A stretch of DNA of 64,000 bases from Polydactylus sextarius (lineage: Eukaryota; Chordata; Actinopteri; Polynemidae): assembly GCA_016801845.1 (NCBI GenBank), contig CM028910.1:10384629-10448628 (forward strand). Reading direction: 5' to 3'. How positions within the stretch are numbered: position 1 is the first letter of the stretch; each line of letters begins with the position of its first letter. The notes under the pieces are model-generated. The model saw only the letters and a list, made by a program, of their open reading frames with translations. It searched no databases and was not told where the DNA came from. Of the stretch, positions 1 through 14,273 are shown in pieces. The position numbers and the translations under genes are program-made.

Positions 1-955
1 AGACAAATACGAGTTTAGTGTTTTATGTCACAGAACCTCTGAGGCTCTCTTACTCATACTTCTCCAGTCCAAGATGTTTTTCAGCCACCATCTTCGCTTC
101 AAAAGCTGTAGCTACATGTTTTCAGGAATGAGCACACAACAGGAAATGTTATGTGTGAACTGATCAGAGCTGCCAGCCTACACGACACGGCTCTAGTTTT
201 GTTCATGGCACTAAACGTTCAACATGATTTCTTTATATTAAAATGTTTAATGTTGCATTTTGACACCCACACACTCAAATGTATGAAGGGATTTTTTCAT
301 GAAGCACACTCCACTTTTAATTCAAATAAATATAATGAAAATGTGACTGCAGGACACTCAACAAGACTTATTTTCTTCAATAATAAATTCATTAGTGGCT
401 AATTAGTGGCTAGTGGCTAGTAGAGGATGGATTTATATGGCGTTCACAGCTCAATATTAAAATATGTGCTCTATAAAAGACAGCTGTGCCTGATGATAGG
501 CATATAATTAACATTTGAGTAAGCCACAGCTCTGCCTAAAGCTGGCTGATAATATGCTCTGATGCACAAACACCTGCATGAGGTAACTTCAATAACTGCC
601 TGAAGAAAAGGGGAGGGCGGGGATGCTGACAAGTTTACAGGCTGAAGTAGAGCGGGACAGACAGATGAGGTGAGAGAAGAGCTGACGGATGAAAATCCAC
701 TCGGACACACAAGCTCCAATAACGTTTGTTGACTTGAAACTAATAAAAACCTTCACACACACAAAATGTAAAAACAAATAAAGCTCGAGGTAACATTTAA
801 TGTGCAACTGCTATTTTGTTACTGTTTCGGGCAAAAATACTTCTGTTACATGATTATAAGAGGTAATATGTTTTGTTCTGACCTTTTGTGTACAATATAC
901 TTTATGTTCCAGCTCTGTGTCTGTGTGTGTCTATGCAGAGCTATTAAAAACTCAC
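1..955 (-). other. pip5k1c intron, no exon seen
   Basis: On the sense (minus) strand this follows the donor of the exon at 956-1004. I looked for the next kinase exon (activation loop, expected DTVSVHRP-like start) on the minus strand and did not find it, so it lies beyond base 1. AT-rich with no recognisable repeat. Confidence 0.7.
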
Positions 956-3900
956 CCCATCATGAACCAAAGCCTTCCACGTGTGCTCCAGTTTCTTGAT
1001 TAGCCTGCAGAAACAAGGGGAAGCACAGATTAATAAAGTACTGGCAAACATGACTTATATCTTAGAGTCACGGGCAAATAAATATAAGCAACGTGTCTGT
1101 AGGCTGAGAACCTTCAATGTGCTGTCTGATGTGATTATGTTATTTCAGTGTATGAACAAAAACATGTCTGCAGCAGCAGGAAGGTACAGTACGTACATAT
1201 ACACATACACATTGTTATATGTTATTTGAACTGAGAAGAACAACATGATATATATAAGTGAAATGGCGACTGTGGGAAACCACATATTTACTGATGATCA
1301 CCTGTAGGACTGCAGGATATCAATGATTCCGATGTAGAGGAGAAGTCTCTCTCCTTTTCCATTGACAGCTGGGATCCCACCCATCCTGAAATGAAACAAC
1401 AATTTAAAGGCTGTTATTTAGGCGGCTCGTCAGGGTAGAGGACAGATCCTGTGAGTCATTTGTTTTTCATTCCAACTTTTCAGATACTTGAAAAGGTTTT
1501 CATATTTCACAAACTGAGTTTTAATTACCAATGCTTTTGATAATGTCTGATTATTTGCTTTTAAATTCCTCAAAACAGTGAGTCCCATTTCATATTGTTG
1601 GGATTCATATGACAGCAAAGCACTAGACCAGACAGTACAAATGCATTTTCATTTATAGTACATGCATGCCTAGGTTATAGTGACAAACATCTCTTATCGA
1701 GAAGAGACACCTCTTGAATGTCTTTCATGTTTAACATTAAACGAAACTCTGCTGTTATTACATAATAACCAGCTCTGGCTGGATCCTTCTAATAAAAGTT
1801 GTGCAGGAAACAGATTGATTAGGACATTTCAAGCTTTATTCTGAAGGACAAACTCACATCACTTATTACAGCAGCATTTCTCTCAAACTGAGTATCATCT
1901 ATAATTAATGGCATTCAATCTTCATAAGTCCTGCTTATATGAGAAGCAGTTCTCTTGGGAACTACAGCTTTAGAGATTGGGCCGTTATTATCTACTCTGG
2001 TTTAAAAAGATCATTCATCTCTGACAACTTAATGCAGTGTTATGTGAACATCATGTACAAGGTCCTTGATCTAAGCCCTTTGTCCCTGTGAGTGTTCACC
2101 TTTGACCAAATAATCTATACTCCTATAACCAGTAGGAGTTGCCAACCAAGGTGATCATCAGAAAAAACTGGGCTAATCATCAGAAAAAACTGAGTACTTT
2201 TGGGTGTATATGTATGGGTATCTATTCTTTCAACTGAAATGTAAACACAGAATGAGCAAGGATGTTTCCTTTACACATGCAATTGTAAGCTGAGCATGAG
2301 CACAGCTGGAGATCCTGTGGATCCTGTGAAAGTTGAGGAACCTGCTTCAGCATCTTTTAAATCATTTCTTAAATGTATTTAATTAATGTGTAATTGTAAT
2401 TCCATATGTAATATGGGAAATGGTTTTTAAGAACTAAAAGCAATAGAATAAAATCCAAACAATAAAGGTATATCATTATTAAGTCATTTTCTTCTGTATT
2501 TATTATTGTTAATATGTGCCTGCAGTAACATTTATCACCAAACTCTGCTGCCAACATCCTCTTGTGTCTCCTTCCACACTCACGTGTCGTCAGTGTCTAT
2601 GGACCCTCCACAGGCTGCTCCTCCCTGGATGGACTCCATGGCTGTGGAGTACAAGGCCTTCTGCTGGGCCACGGGCCTCTTCTCGTCACTGCCGCCCTGG
2701 GAGCCCTCCATCTGCCTCTCCCTCTCTGCCTGGTCCATGTTGTGAACCCCGAGCAGCAGGCTGTAGTCCATGATCTTAAAGCTTTCCAGCACCTGAGCAA
2801 AGGACCAGAGGGAATGAGACCTTATATGTAGGAAACGGTGATGCACAAGCATGCACACATGAATTAACAATGTATATATGAGTGTGTGATAGTGTGCATA
2901 CACTCTGTCACCAGCATATGCTCTATAAATGTAAACTTGTGGGGTGATTTTTTAAGCAGGGGTCAGGCCTGCGTCCAAATCAGACACCTTGTTAAATCTA
3001 TTTCTCATTAACACGGCTCTAATCTATAGTGAGGGGTCCATCTAAACTCAAATACTATTATAAATTGCTTTTTTCCTTTCTACCGACCCCTCCATCCACA
3101 ATCATCTTTTATTGATCAAGGCACCTTCAGTTGCCTGTTTTTTCCCTCTAAGTCCTCCCTCCAACTGTTATTGCCCTCGATCAACTATTTCTCTCTGGAG
3201 CCTCTTGATCATATTGAGTGTTACATCAGAATCAGTAAACCACCCTCACCATCTCCACCTCAGGTCATTCTCTCTCCATCCTGCCATGTTTCTCGCAAAT
3301 CTGTCTCATCTTAAGAGTAGTGTCTTTACTTAGCAACTACAGTTCCTTAATCTTCCTTACCAGGCAGTCTCTCTGCAGGGTCTTGACTAATGCATTGTAC
3401 GTGTCCTGGTCCAGCATCAGTCCATCCTGCAGGTCTTGCATGAAGTCCAGGTCTTTGAATGTGGGCACGGCTTTCTCCCGCTCCTTCTTGGATGCTCGCC
3501 TCTTGTAGGTGGAGCCCTTCAGGTCGTATTTGAGGTGCATGCGAACTACACGGGGAAGGACGTTGTTCATCACCACCACGCGGATGTTTTTCCCGCCAGA
3601 CTGGACACAGTAGAGTCCAAAAAACTTTGGCAGCAAAGTGCGAGGGTTCTGATTCAGGTTCTGGAGAGAAAGTGTACAGAAGAGAGAGAGAGAGAGAGAG
3701 AAAGGAGGGAGGGTTTTTAAATGTCTCATAAATTGAGAAATGTTGGCTACGTCATATCAAAATCTATTATCACATTTTACAAGACAGATTTTTCATTTGT
3801 ACCTGATGTGCCAGTTGTTCTGGACACTTTGGACACAAGGTCCAATAGGTTGGGGAAATGAAAAATGTCCATATTTGGCATACAGAACAAAACCCAAGAC

Positions 3901-6900
3901 AAAAACACTAGTGACACATTTTTCATTTCTTGGGGCCTTTAGAGAATGAAAAATCTGAGCAATAGTACTGGTGACAGCTATAAACAGTCAATTTATTAAC
4001 AATACACAATTCTCACTTCGACTATAGTTACACGTTTGTTATCTGATCACACTGCAGTATGTTATGTAACAGAGACTGAGCACAAATCAAGGTTTTTCTG
4101 GTAGTGCGATGATACATGAAAGTGGAAAGACTTAAAGTGTGATTACACCTCTGGCTCGTCTGGTTACAGTTCAGCCACAGTAAACCTGTCTAGAGCAGAG
4201 TTAGCACTGCTGCCCTCCCCTCTGTCACGACAATGTCCAAACCTTTGTAGCATTATAACACATTTTTAATTTTAAAAATTGATGCCAATTTTAGAATATT
4301 TTTGGGTTATGATATATGTTTTTGATCATTTCATTTTGATAATTAATTACTCCTTCAATCGATTAAAACAAGATCGTAAACCTGGTAAAAGCTACAAAGT
4401 GTCAGCCTGAGTTTAAAAAAATGGAATCATGTGCAACAGAAATGACTAAAACAACAGTGAGACATTATCTAAAATATAAGCTAATTTCCACATCTTCATT
4501 ATAATACAAGAGCAAATTTAAGTGGAACATGAGCAAATATGATGTGTTTTTAATTTTTACATGATTCTGCTTTTACTACATACGGTGCTCTCCCCTCCAT
4601 CACCTCTCTGTGCTGAATATTTCAGTAGTCAGTGCACACAAATGAGGTTAGTCGGGCTGCGTGCTCAGTTAAAAACCTGCTTTGACCTTGGGACCTGAGC
4701 CAGCTCAGTGCCATTAGAGAAATGAGAGCAGAGGGAGAGAGAGAGAATGAGAGCTGTGGTCCATGTAACGATAACGCACAGGATTCAGGAGTAGAACTAC
4801 AGGAGGAGAAAATAAGAGGTGCAGGCAGAGGAGAGATGAAGGATGGTTGTGGAGGAAGTGTGGCTAAAAGGTTCAGCATTTGTGTACGACCTTCAGCCGA
4901 GAGAAACTGGTAGAAAAAGCAGCAAAATGATACAGAGAGAAATTGGGAGGGAGAGAGAGAGAGAGAAAGAAAGAGCATCCTCTGCCGTTAGCCACACACG
5001 ACCCTTCTGTCAATGTTAAGAGGGCAGAGCAGTGACAAGCCAACAACACTGACACGTGAGGAAGAGGAGAGGGAGAGGGAGAGCGAGAGAGAGAGAGAGA
5101 GATGGAGAACAAATATGAGCGTGAAAGGGAAGCAGGGGAAGGAACGGATTTAAACATGGAGGAGAGTGAGAGATAAAGGAAAATAAATTGTACCAAGAGT
5201 GATAAGACATAATAGGATGAAAAGAAGATGAAAAGCCGAAGCATGCAAATACACAGAGGGGAAAGAGTCAGTTACATCACGGTGATGTGTATGCTGCCCA
5301 GAGCGAGCCTCAGCCAGCCCACAACCATCAGCCAGTCAGCTGCTGAAAACATGTGGAGCTCCACCAATCATATTCTGCATGGTGGTGATCTGTTATATCT
5401 GTTTACATTATCTCCAGGTTGTTATTTCTGAAAGTCTATATATTTGTGTCCATCTACATTAGTAGCGTGAGTCTTATTTTCCTCAGTCCACCTGCTGTGA
5501 CCTCAGGCTACAACCACGAATCTCTACTTTCATTACGCCTCTCTCAGAGCAATTACTCGTGCGAAAATGCGTCGGAGTGCAACCAAAATGACGGAAAAGG
5601 TCGCAGCAAATGTGGTGAGCCTTTAACATGATTAAATGAATTCCTGCTGTGGTCTTTGGCCACGGCTGGCGGCGCATGAATAAACACAAGGCAGAGAGCC
5701 GTGAACCTGAGAGGCTGAGTAGCATGGACATACATGGGGCTGTTGCTGGTTGGCTTTATTCAGTCTGAGGCTGCAGACTGGAGGAACTTCGCCAATTGTA
5801 GGTGGAGGTGGGGTTAATGTTGGTACAAGGTTTAACTACTGCACATTCGACTAAATAGACCAGCCAGTCTCTTATGAAACCGCATGGCCTGAGGTTTCAG
5901 TCACAGATGATGGAGCTGTTACATCTGCTCTATATGAAAAGGATGTGATGCTGGGAGGAAAGATTACATAAACCTGAGAAAGTATGACTCGATATAAGGA
6001 CACCAGGAGATGCTGGCATTTAAATTAAAGTCTGAGTGTTGCATGTGCAGTAGTCTCTCCAGACTGAGATGCATTAACATCTTAGGTTTCTCCACATTTT
6101 TTACACTATGTATTGATTTATGTTCAGTATATGTACATCTGCGTGAATAATGCTGAGACTGAGGCTTCTTGTTTTGCATGAGAATGTAAATTTGTACGCA
6201 TGAACAATATTTTTCAGCACATTTCACACAACGGGTGATGTTTACCATGACGAGAAAAAATATGAAAATTACTTAAGCTGAAAATGAAAGTTAAGGCTCC
6301 GTAAAAAAAAAAAACAAAACCACTGAAACCCAGTGGCAGCTGTTTTGATTTCTCATTTTGGTTTCATCCAACTTTGACATAGTTAGGTATGGAATTTTTT
6401 CCATTTTTAAAACACTATGGCACGCACCACTGAGCACAGATTTTCATATTATTCACTTCAGATGAGCTGTTAGCATCTACTTTACATTCACACAACTCAC
6501 ATCCTTTAACTGGGTGCACACACACACACACACACACACACACAGTCTTTTCTTACCATGTAGTATCCAGGCAGCAGTTTCTGTAAGAACTCAGCCTCCT
6601 TGTGCATCACAGTCTTGATGATGAACTCATCGTCCTTTGTGACATAGAAGACTGAACCACTGGCTCCAGGATTAGACAACTCGATCAGGGGCTCGTTACA
6701 CAGCGAGTACTGCACAGAGACAAACGCAGAAACACAGATTCGGTGATTTTAGAAAATCAGAACAACCTTAAATAAGGTGGCAAAAAAAATCTGATACTGT
6801 GAATTAACCTGTGTTATACATAATATTGTTTTTCTGCTACAAATCTGCCACATGATACAAAGAGTCTAATGCTAAGGGGATGTATTCATACTGTGGCTTG

Positions 6901-9777
6901 ACTATATTGAAAGCATGAATCAGAGTTTTCAGAAAGAAAAATCTTTCAAGTACTGCCATACAGTGAATTTGATTAAAATTAGACTAATTAAAATATCAAA
7001 TAAGAACAATATAACAAGTAGAAATCTTAGCTTTGTTTAAACAAACACCAGTTTCCTGCTGATGTAATAGTTACTCAGCATATTCTCTTCTTTTCTCTCT
7101 GTTGCATAAAATCAAGGTTGGTGTACGAGCTTCGTACACCAACCTTTTGCTAATGGCTCACTTTTCAAATGTTACATCCTTTTCAGAAGAGCCTGACATT
7201 TCATTTAATACCTTTTAGTAACACCAAACACAGCTGAACACAAGGTGGATGGAAAATGTTAAAATGATCTGGCTGACTGGAAACGGTAACATGCATACGG
7301 CAGCTTGTAAATGTCAGGGTGGATGTTCTCATTATCTTCACACCAAGAAGCATCATTAACAGGCAGTAAGGCCTTAAAGGTGATCGGTTCAGGTTGGGAA
7401 ATGTAAGGGACAAATATGTTCACAATAAAAAAAACAAAAAGGATTAAAAAACAGGTATTTAACTGATATAGCCTGTTACTATGGTCTATGTCCCTTATAC
7501 ACTACAGACTAATTATGACTGTGAATGCAAATGTCAGAATCCTGTAGCCAACTAAGAATGATGCATTCTGCATTCTGTCTACTCTTATTTGAGCCACCAG
7601 TTTGACCGTCTCTGTTGATTAGTCCTTAAAAGCACCTTGAGTTTCACTGCGTGTCTGTCTGTCTCTCTTATGTTAAATGCAATAAAAGCTTTCCAACAAG
7701 TCTCTCCAAAACCAAAGATGGGCCAACGCTGGCTTCAAACATCTGAAAGTTCAAAATATCAGTGTTTTTTTAAACACAAAAAATCTGGCGACAGTGGTGA
7801 GGATATAAACAGCTTGTCCTGGCCTAGCTCCTGCTGTTACAGCTGCACCCAAAGACAAGAATAGCAGGACAGGCTCTGACCTATCTTGGTTGTCAGAGAC
7901 ACACTGGCTCTACAAGACTGCAACAGGAAAAGGTTAGCTGCAAAAGTACATGAAAATATGCAGTTAGATCAGCTACGTGCAGTGTTGCAGCTTCCAAAGC
8001 TTATTCAAACGGTCTAAATTTAAGTTGAATATCATAATTAATGAATAAATAAATGAACAAAATGAAGAAAATAACAAATGACTGATACAGCTGCTGCTTT
8101 TATACTCATGCATTTAATACATGTATACAGGTTTGTCTCCTATTTGTTCCTCATGTGAGAGTTCTGTGTGGCAGTGATTTAGTGGTTTGACTCTGTCTGC
8201 TCAGCAGTGGTCTTTAAATATTTTGTTTCCAACTCAAAACCCTGGTTACACCCAAAACAGAGAACATGCCAACTGTGTTACACATACGTACATGAATGAA
8301 CACACACATCATTAAGACCATGAAAACCCTTTAAAGGTGGACTAGTTTGTCCACTTTTCCTTTTCTGCTTATTCAATGGGTCTAGATTCTTCAAGGGGTC
8401 TCAGACCAGTGACCATGTATCTTAAAGTCCTTCACGTCTGGGACTTGTAATTTAAAACACTGCCTTCTTATGAAGTTGTGTATTTCTAATGTTAATACAC
8501 TCCGCTAAACAATGAAGTGCATTGAAACACATGAATGTATCAAGAAAAAAAAAAAGAAAGCTCAAGCTTTAGTTTCTCACTAAACAAGAGTCAGATCTAA
8601 ACGGTCAAAGTTTCAAAAATAATTCAGGTAGATGAGCTGTGTGGAGATAGACAGACTGAGAGGGAACCAGGAATAGCAGGAAAAAAATGTGAATCCACGC
8701 GGTGAAGCTGATACATTAAAGAAAAATGCACGCTGAACATGTATAAACAAGCACATTCTGCTCAGAGCAGTGAATCATGCAGCCTTCGAATCCTTAACAC
8801 TGATGGAAAAAGACGGGTTGCCGACCTTCTTTCACCCCAGTCATCCTCACTGCTCCACCCTGCTCTCTCTTGTGCTGTCTCATGGCCTCTCACCCTTTCC
8901 CCCACTCACAGCTCTGTCCTAACATCCCTCCTCTTAGTAACCTGCTACCTTTACATCTTTCTGTCTGTTTCGGTCATCCTTTATTAAACTGTCCTTCTTT
9001 TCATTTCTCTCTGGCCCCAGAAAGACTGTTTTGGGCTGATACAGTGCTTTTACATTTAAGGGGACTGTTTGTCAAAACCATGTGGAAGAAATTTACTTTA
9101 ATTCATCAAGGCACTCAAACTGGTACAACTCTGAATGAACAAACTAAATCTTACCAGATAGTCATCCGGCCTGATGCCAAACAGTTCTCTGAAGTAGCGA
9201 AAGGCCACTGGAGCGTATGTTTTGAAGCGGAAGTCTGGGAAATGGTGAGCTGGAGTGAGGTTGCTGCCTTCACTGGAGTATAGAGAATCAGAAGAGAGTG
9301 ATCAAATTCAATGTGTCTGCACTGAACATCGAACAGGAAACTTAAAAAGTACTTCTTAAGTATGTTTTATATTTGTGTGTTGAGACCTTGGGAAAAAGAT
9401 GCTCTCCACCACGTAGAAGTCCTGCATCAACACGTCTCTCTCAGGTTTGGAGCTCAGGTTGCCCACCGTGTAACCGATGCCCAGCTGGATGGCACCTTTC
9501 AAGGCTGAGGATGTTGTCTGCAGAGGAGGGATAAGGTGAAACAGAGGGACACTTGGTGATTGCAGTGGGCTTGTCCTTCTGTGACTCTCACAACAGGGAA
9601 ACAAAACTCACTTTACAGGTATATGTATTGGAAATATTAGAAGAAATGTTGAGTGACGATAAAAAAATGTGACTCGCCTATTTCACACACAAAAACACAC
9701 CATTTCTGCTTCTTCATGTTTCTCTCTCAGCTTCATTGAGCACAGAAAATTTGTTTAAAACCAGGAAACATACTGCT

Positions 9778-9822
<45 letters not shown>

Positions 9823-12800
9823 CTTCTTGTAGGTAGTTTCTCCTGATGCATCCACACCTCTGTGACCAATCTTCTTTCCCTGACCAGGCTGGCCTGAGGA
9901 CGAGGGCATCTAACAACAGAGAGAGAGGGCGACAGAAGGATTTGCACCTGTTCATTGAAATTGATTATTTAAATATTAAAGGGCTGGGCAGTGACGCAGC
10001 ATTAATGCACAGGAGCGATTTCAAGCTTTGATGTTTTTCCCTGAGCAGACCAGGTGGTTATTTGGAAACAAACTTTGAATCATCCCTTATTCTGTGAGTT
10101 TACTTTATCTTCTAAATGAATCCAGCCTAAATTGCACATTGCATAGCATTTAATCTGATTCACAAACTGCTTCAGTGCTAAAAGCTGCAATGGATATTTC
10201 CGACCGTCAACTTGACACCAGACATAAATAATGCAGCAGTTGCTGTTGTAAATAATATTCATTGAGTTTTTTTAGTTTACATTCATGTTGAAGTGGAATT
10301 AAATCTCCTCAGCTCAATCTAAAATGTAAAAAACTGTCAAACATTTAATTTCTAATTTAGTGTAAAGCACAGTGACTAAGGTAGCAGATGGATGGGATTT
10401 ACCAAATGAGGAGGATTTAGATAAAACAAGCCAACTTGTCTGGCAAAGACAAGAATATTAAAGTCATTACATTATATTAAACCATATGTCTGATTACAGT
10501 TTCTGATACTTTGCAGTTTAATGACTTTTGTAACAATCCTTGTTCAAAAAATGAAGGAAAATGATGTAACTACAAATATAATTAGCATAAATCCTGAGGC
10601 CAAAGCTTAGTGAAGTTTCATTATAATAAAGAGCAGACTTTGATGTGGAGCATGAAAACAGAATGATGGAGAGGAGACGATCACAGGGACAGATGGCAGC
10701 TCACCTCTGTGATGAAAGCTTTCTTTGCAGCAGCATCTGAGAGAGAGACAGAGAGAGACTCCGTTAGTCAGTATCATTATTTCTCCCTGTGACAAAGATG
10801 AATCTTAAAGGGTAGATCCAGAGCTACAACATTATGTAATAACAGTGTCAAACACAAGTAGGGGCCTGTCAGCTGAAGGAACTGCAGGGAACAGGAACAT
10901 CAGCTACAAGGGCACAAAGTCCTACTTAAACTTACACTTGTGTATTATGTGTGTAAGCTGGTTTATGTTGCATTGAGAGGATGGCAGTGTCATTCTGTCG
11001 CTCCATCACTGCGATCCACAAAAAAGAACATTTTGTGCAGATGTTTATGGTCCCCTGAGGATATTTTTTTATGACGTGTAGTAAAGTCTGACTTTTTTTC
11101 TACCAACGCTGACAGGTAGATGCTTGCAGCTGTTTTTGTTTCTCAAGTTTCTCAACCATTACTGGATGGATTGTCAAGACATTTTGCTTCACCAATAACT
11201 TTTTGGTGTTAACAAGGTTATTAACTTTACACAGACACAATAGCTTATTAGCGTTTTCATCACAAGCATGTTATGCGACACTAAGCTGTTAGCAAAGCTG
11301 CAGACTAGGAAATTAAAAATACATTCATATGCTTACATAAATTAGGGATGTATCAACACATTAGTCAAATATTTGTATCAGCCGATATTCTCCTTGTTCT
11401 GTAAATCAGCAAATGAGATTAAATTCACCGATGTCAGGAGCCAGTTGTGCTGGTTATTTATAGTCAGACTCAGACGCAGAAACAGAAACAGATATAAACG
11501 CACTGCACTTGGTTGTAGTGTGACAACTGTGTGGGAGTATTACAATGTCCTAGAGACAAATAGAGATATTAAAAATTGTTAAAAAATAGAATACTGGTTG
11601 ATTTATTTTTTCTAGAATAATTTCTTTGTTCCTGTGAAAAAAACAATCAGTATCGGACATATTGTTATTATAAAAATCTGTATCGACATGAAATGTGTAG
11701 CATGAATCCTTATTCACGTTGGTCACATGACATGTTTCAATCTGCTATGGTTTCGTTGAAGATGAAATGAGAGTTAAATACACAGCGGCAACGTGGTTTT
11801 GCAAGGCTGATATTATCTTGGATAAGACGTAATACACTAATGACACTAAAAATGCAAACTGCACACGTTACACATGGCGGTCTAACAATTCTCAGAGAAA
11901 CAAACAGCTGCTCCACTGCTACGTTGTAATATTGTCTTTGTCTAATAACAGTATGTGGCCAGTAGAGAAAGGCATTCAGAGGACTGTTTTTTGTCGGGGA
12001 GGCCGGCTGTAGCTGCGTAATTATGGATGTATAACAGCAATAATGCAGAGAAGGCAAGAAGGAAAGAGGGAACACAAAATGAGCAAATGAAGGAAAAAAA
12101 AAAAAAAAACAATGAGCAGGTGAAAGATGGCTTCAGACAGCACAAGAGTGAGGCTGATTAATTCTCCCTCTATTGTCATTACAACCAGTATCACATTCAT
12201 CTGCACTGATGGTGGAATTTATGACTAAACTACTGATGTTTACATATATATGTTTATTGTTTTCTAAAAAAAGAAAAAATAAACATATTATTATTAATGA
12301 TATGGCAGTAGCTTTAAATGGGATACCATCGGTTGTTAACTGCTGTACATACACTGTATTTAAAGTATATATTTGTAGTATATGTACCAGTAAGACACGA
12401 GTCTGACAGTGAACCAGCATCAACAATACAAGAAACCCTGAAACTAAACAACTGCATGGAAATTAGCTATGATTATTTTCATTATTTACTTAGATTTGTT
12501 CCTACTGTGACATCTATAATGTCATAAGTGTAATGTAACGCTGTGTGCTGTTTAAATAGACATTTGATTGTGTAAAATAATAAGATATGGGGGAACTTCA
12601 TTGAACCTGAAGGAAATGATTGTACCGGATACGCTCAGACAATATACATGGGATTAAAAATGACTGCAAAAGTGGACAAAAGTTGTAAATGTGAAGGAGA
12701 ATGAGCCAACCAGTGTGTGTTGTGTCTTAATATTCATTATTTTCTTGTCAATCAGAGTGGTAAAAGCTAACTACTACATTCAAAAGGTTGATTTCCATGA

Positions 12801-14242
12801 TAAATGTGTATTAAATTAATCAATTCAATCAATACATGATATGATTAAATATAATCCTATGCAGAGCCACATCTTTAAAAAAAAACATTGTGTCTCAGGA
12901 TGGTTAGACAGTATATATAATGATATCCTATAGTGAACAATTCAGGCCAAAGAACAACAACAGGAGATAAAATATCACTCAGTCTCACTGTAATCTTTGG
13001 ATTCTCCAACCTATAACTAGTTCAACATGATTCAGTGTGTGCCTCACCAGCTGAGACACTAACAGCTGACCTACATAACCTAGTGTCACTCCTATGAGCG
13101 GGGCAGCATCTTCACAACTCCACCGACAGGCAGCCTCTCTAGTCTCCATCTCCGCCTGCCTCTCGTGGACGCCCATGTGACTGAACCACATACTAGCCTG
13201 TTTGCCACCCCCTCCTGTTCTGTGTCTTACTCACACACTATCACACACACACACACACACACACACACGTTCACACTGGGATGAGCAAGCCAAAGCGTGC
13301 CAATACAATCCCGGCAATGCTCCCTGCAAGCTTGAACATCACGGGAATATAATTAGAAGAAAAAAAAAACTTGTGATGAAGGAATGTTTGCAATGCAATA
13401 GAGATAATTAAAGAGGACGCTCTCCTGCTTTTTAAACATGTCTTACTGATTATTTCTGCTGTTTTGGTCTAAGTGTGAAAATGTATGTGTTTGGTTGGCA
13501 AAGTGTGGTTCTTTAATGTCTCCTCTGAGTTTCTCAGTTTACTATTCCCCAGGTGTGGATGTGTTTGTGTGTAAGAGAGACAGTGTATGTCATGTTTCTT
13601 CCTTAACGCATGTCTGCACCTGTTAAGTGTGTAGGTATGTGAGTTTTGGACGACTCACTGACACTACAGGTTTTAAGGCACTATGAGTATGTGTGTTTGT
13701 GTGTGTGTGTGTGTGTGGTGCCTGAGCATGTAATATACCTACTCAACCAACACCATTACTACTGTACACTGTTGACCACAATAAAAACAAGCTTCAATAC
13801 CCTCATAATGGAGTTGCTGTCTTATCTGCTAATATGTTCAATAAATTTGATGTTTATATGAAAATTCAACACCGTAGACTTAAGTCTTAGGCATCTGTGC
13901 AAGATTTTAACCAGTGATGGACAAACCTACTGTAAAAGAAGCTTCTCTAATTGATCAGAAATCTGTTCAGGCTGTGCACTGATCACTGGTCTGACTGTGA
14001 GGTACATATCAGGCTCTTTTCATCTGCTGAATATCCCGAATCTTCTGTCCAAATCGTAATTAAACTTGTGTGAAGTGATTTTACTTGATACATTTATCTC
14101 TGTCCTTGCCACCGTCAAGTAAATCCCGACAGAAACACCATTACTATCCATAAATTAAATTATGGGATGGCTCTGGGAATGGGAGAGCTGTGTGAAAGCT
14201 TGAGTAAGAGTCGTGCAGAGCTGCATTTAAATTTTTAGCCAT

Positions 14243-14273
<31 letters not shown>

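Noticed and set aside
2154..2192. Two copies of ATCATCAGAAAAAACTG 22 bp apart, considered as a CRISPR-like or regulatory repeat
   Set aside because: Only two copies in an AT-rich vertebrate intron; a local tandem slip is enough.
2597..2800. Several alternative frames over the pip5k1c exon at 2584-2792
   Set aside because: Only the frame with VLESFKIMDYSLLLG fits the kinase and the phases of both neighbouring exons.
7114..7146. Hairpin as a microRNA gene
   Set aside because: Arms of 15 bp with a 3-nt loop are too short for Drosha/Dicer processing, and the pairing does not extend into the flanks.
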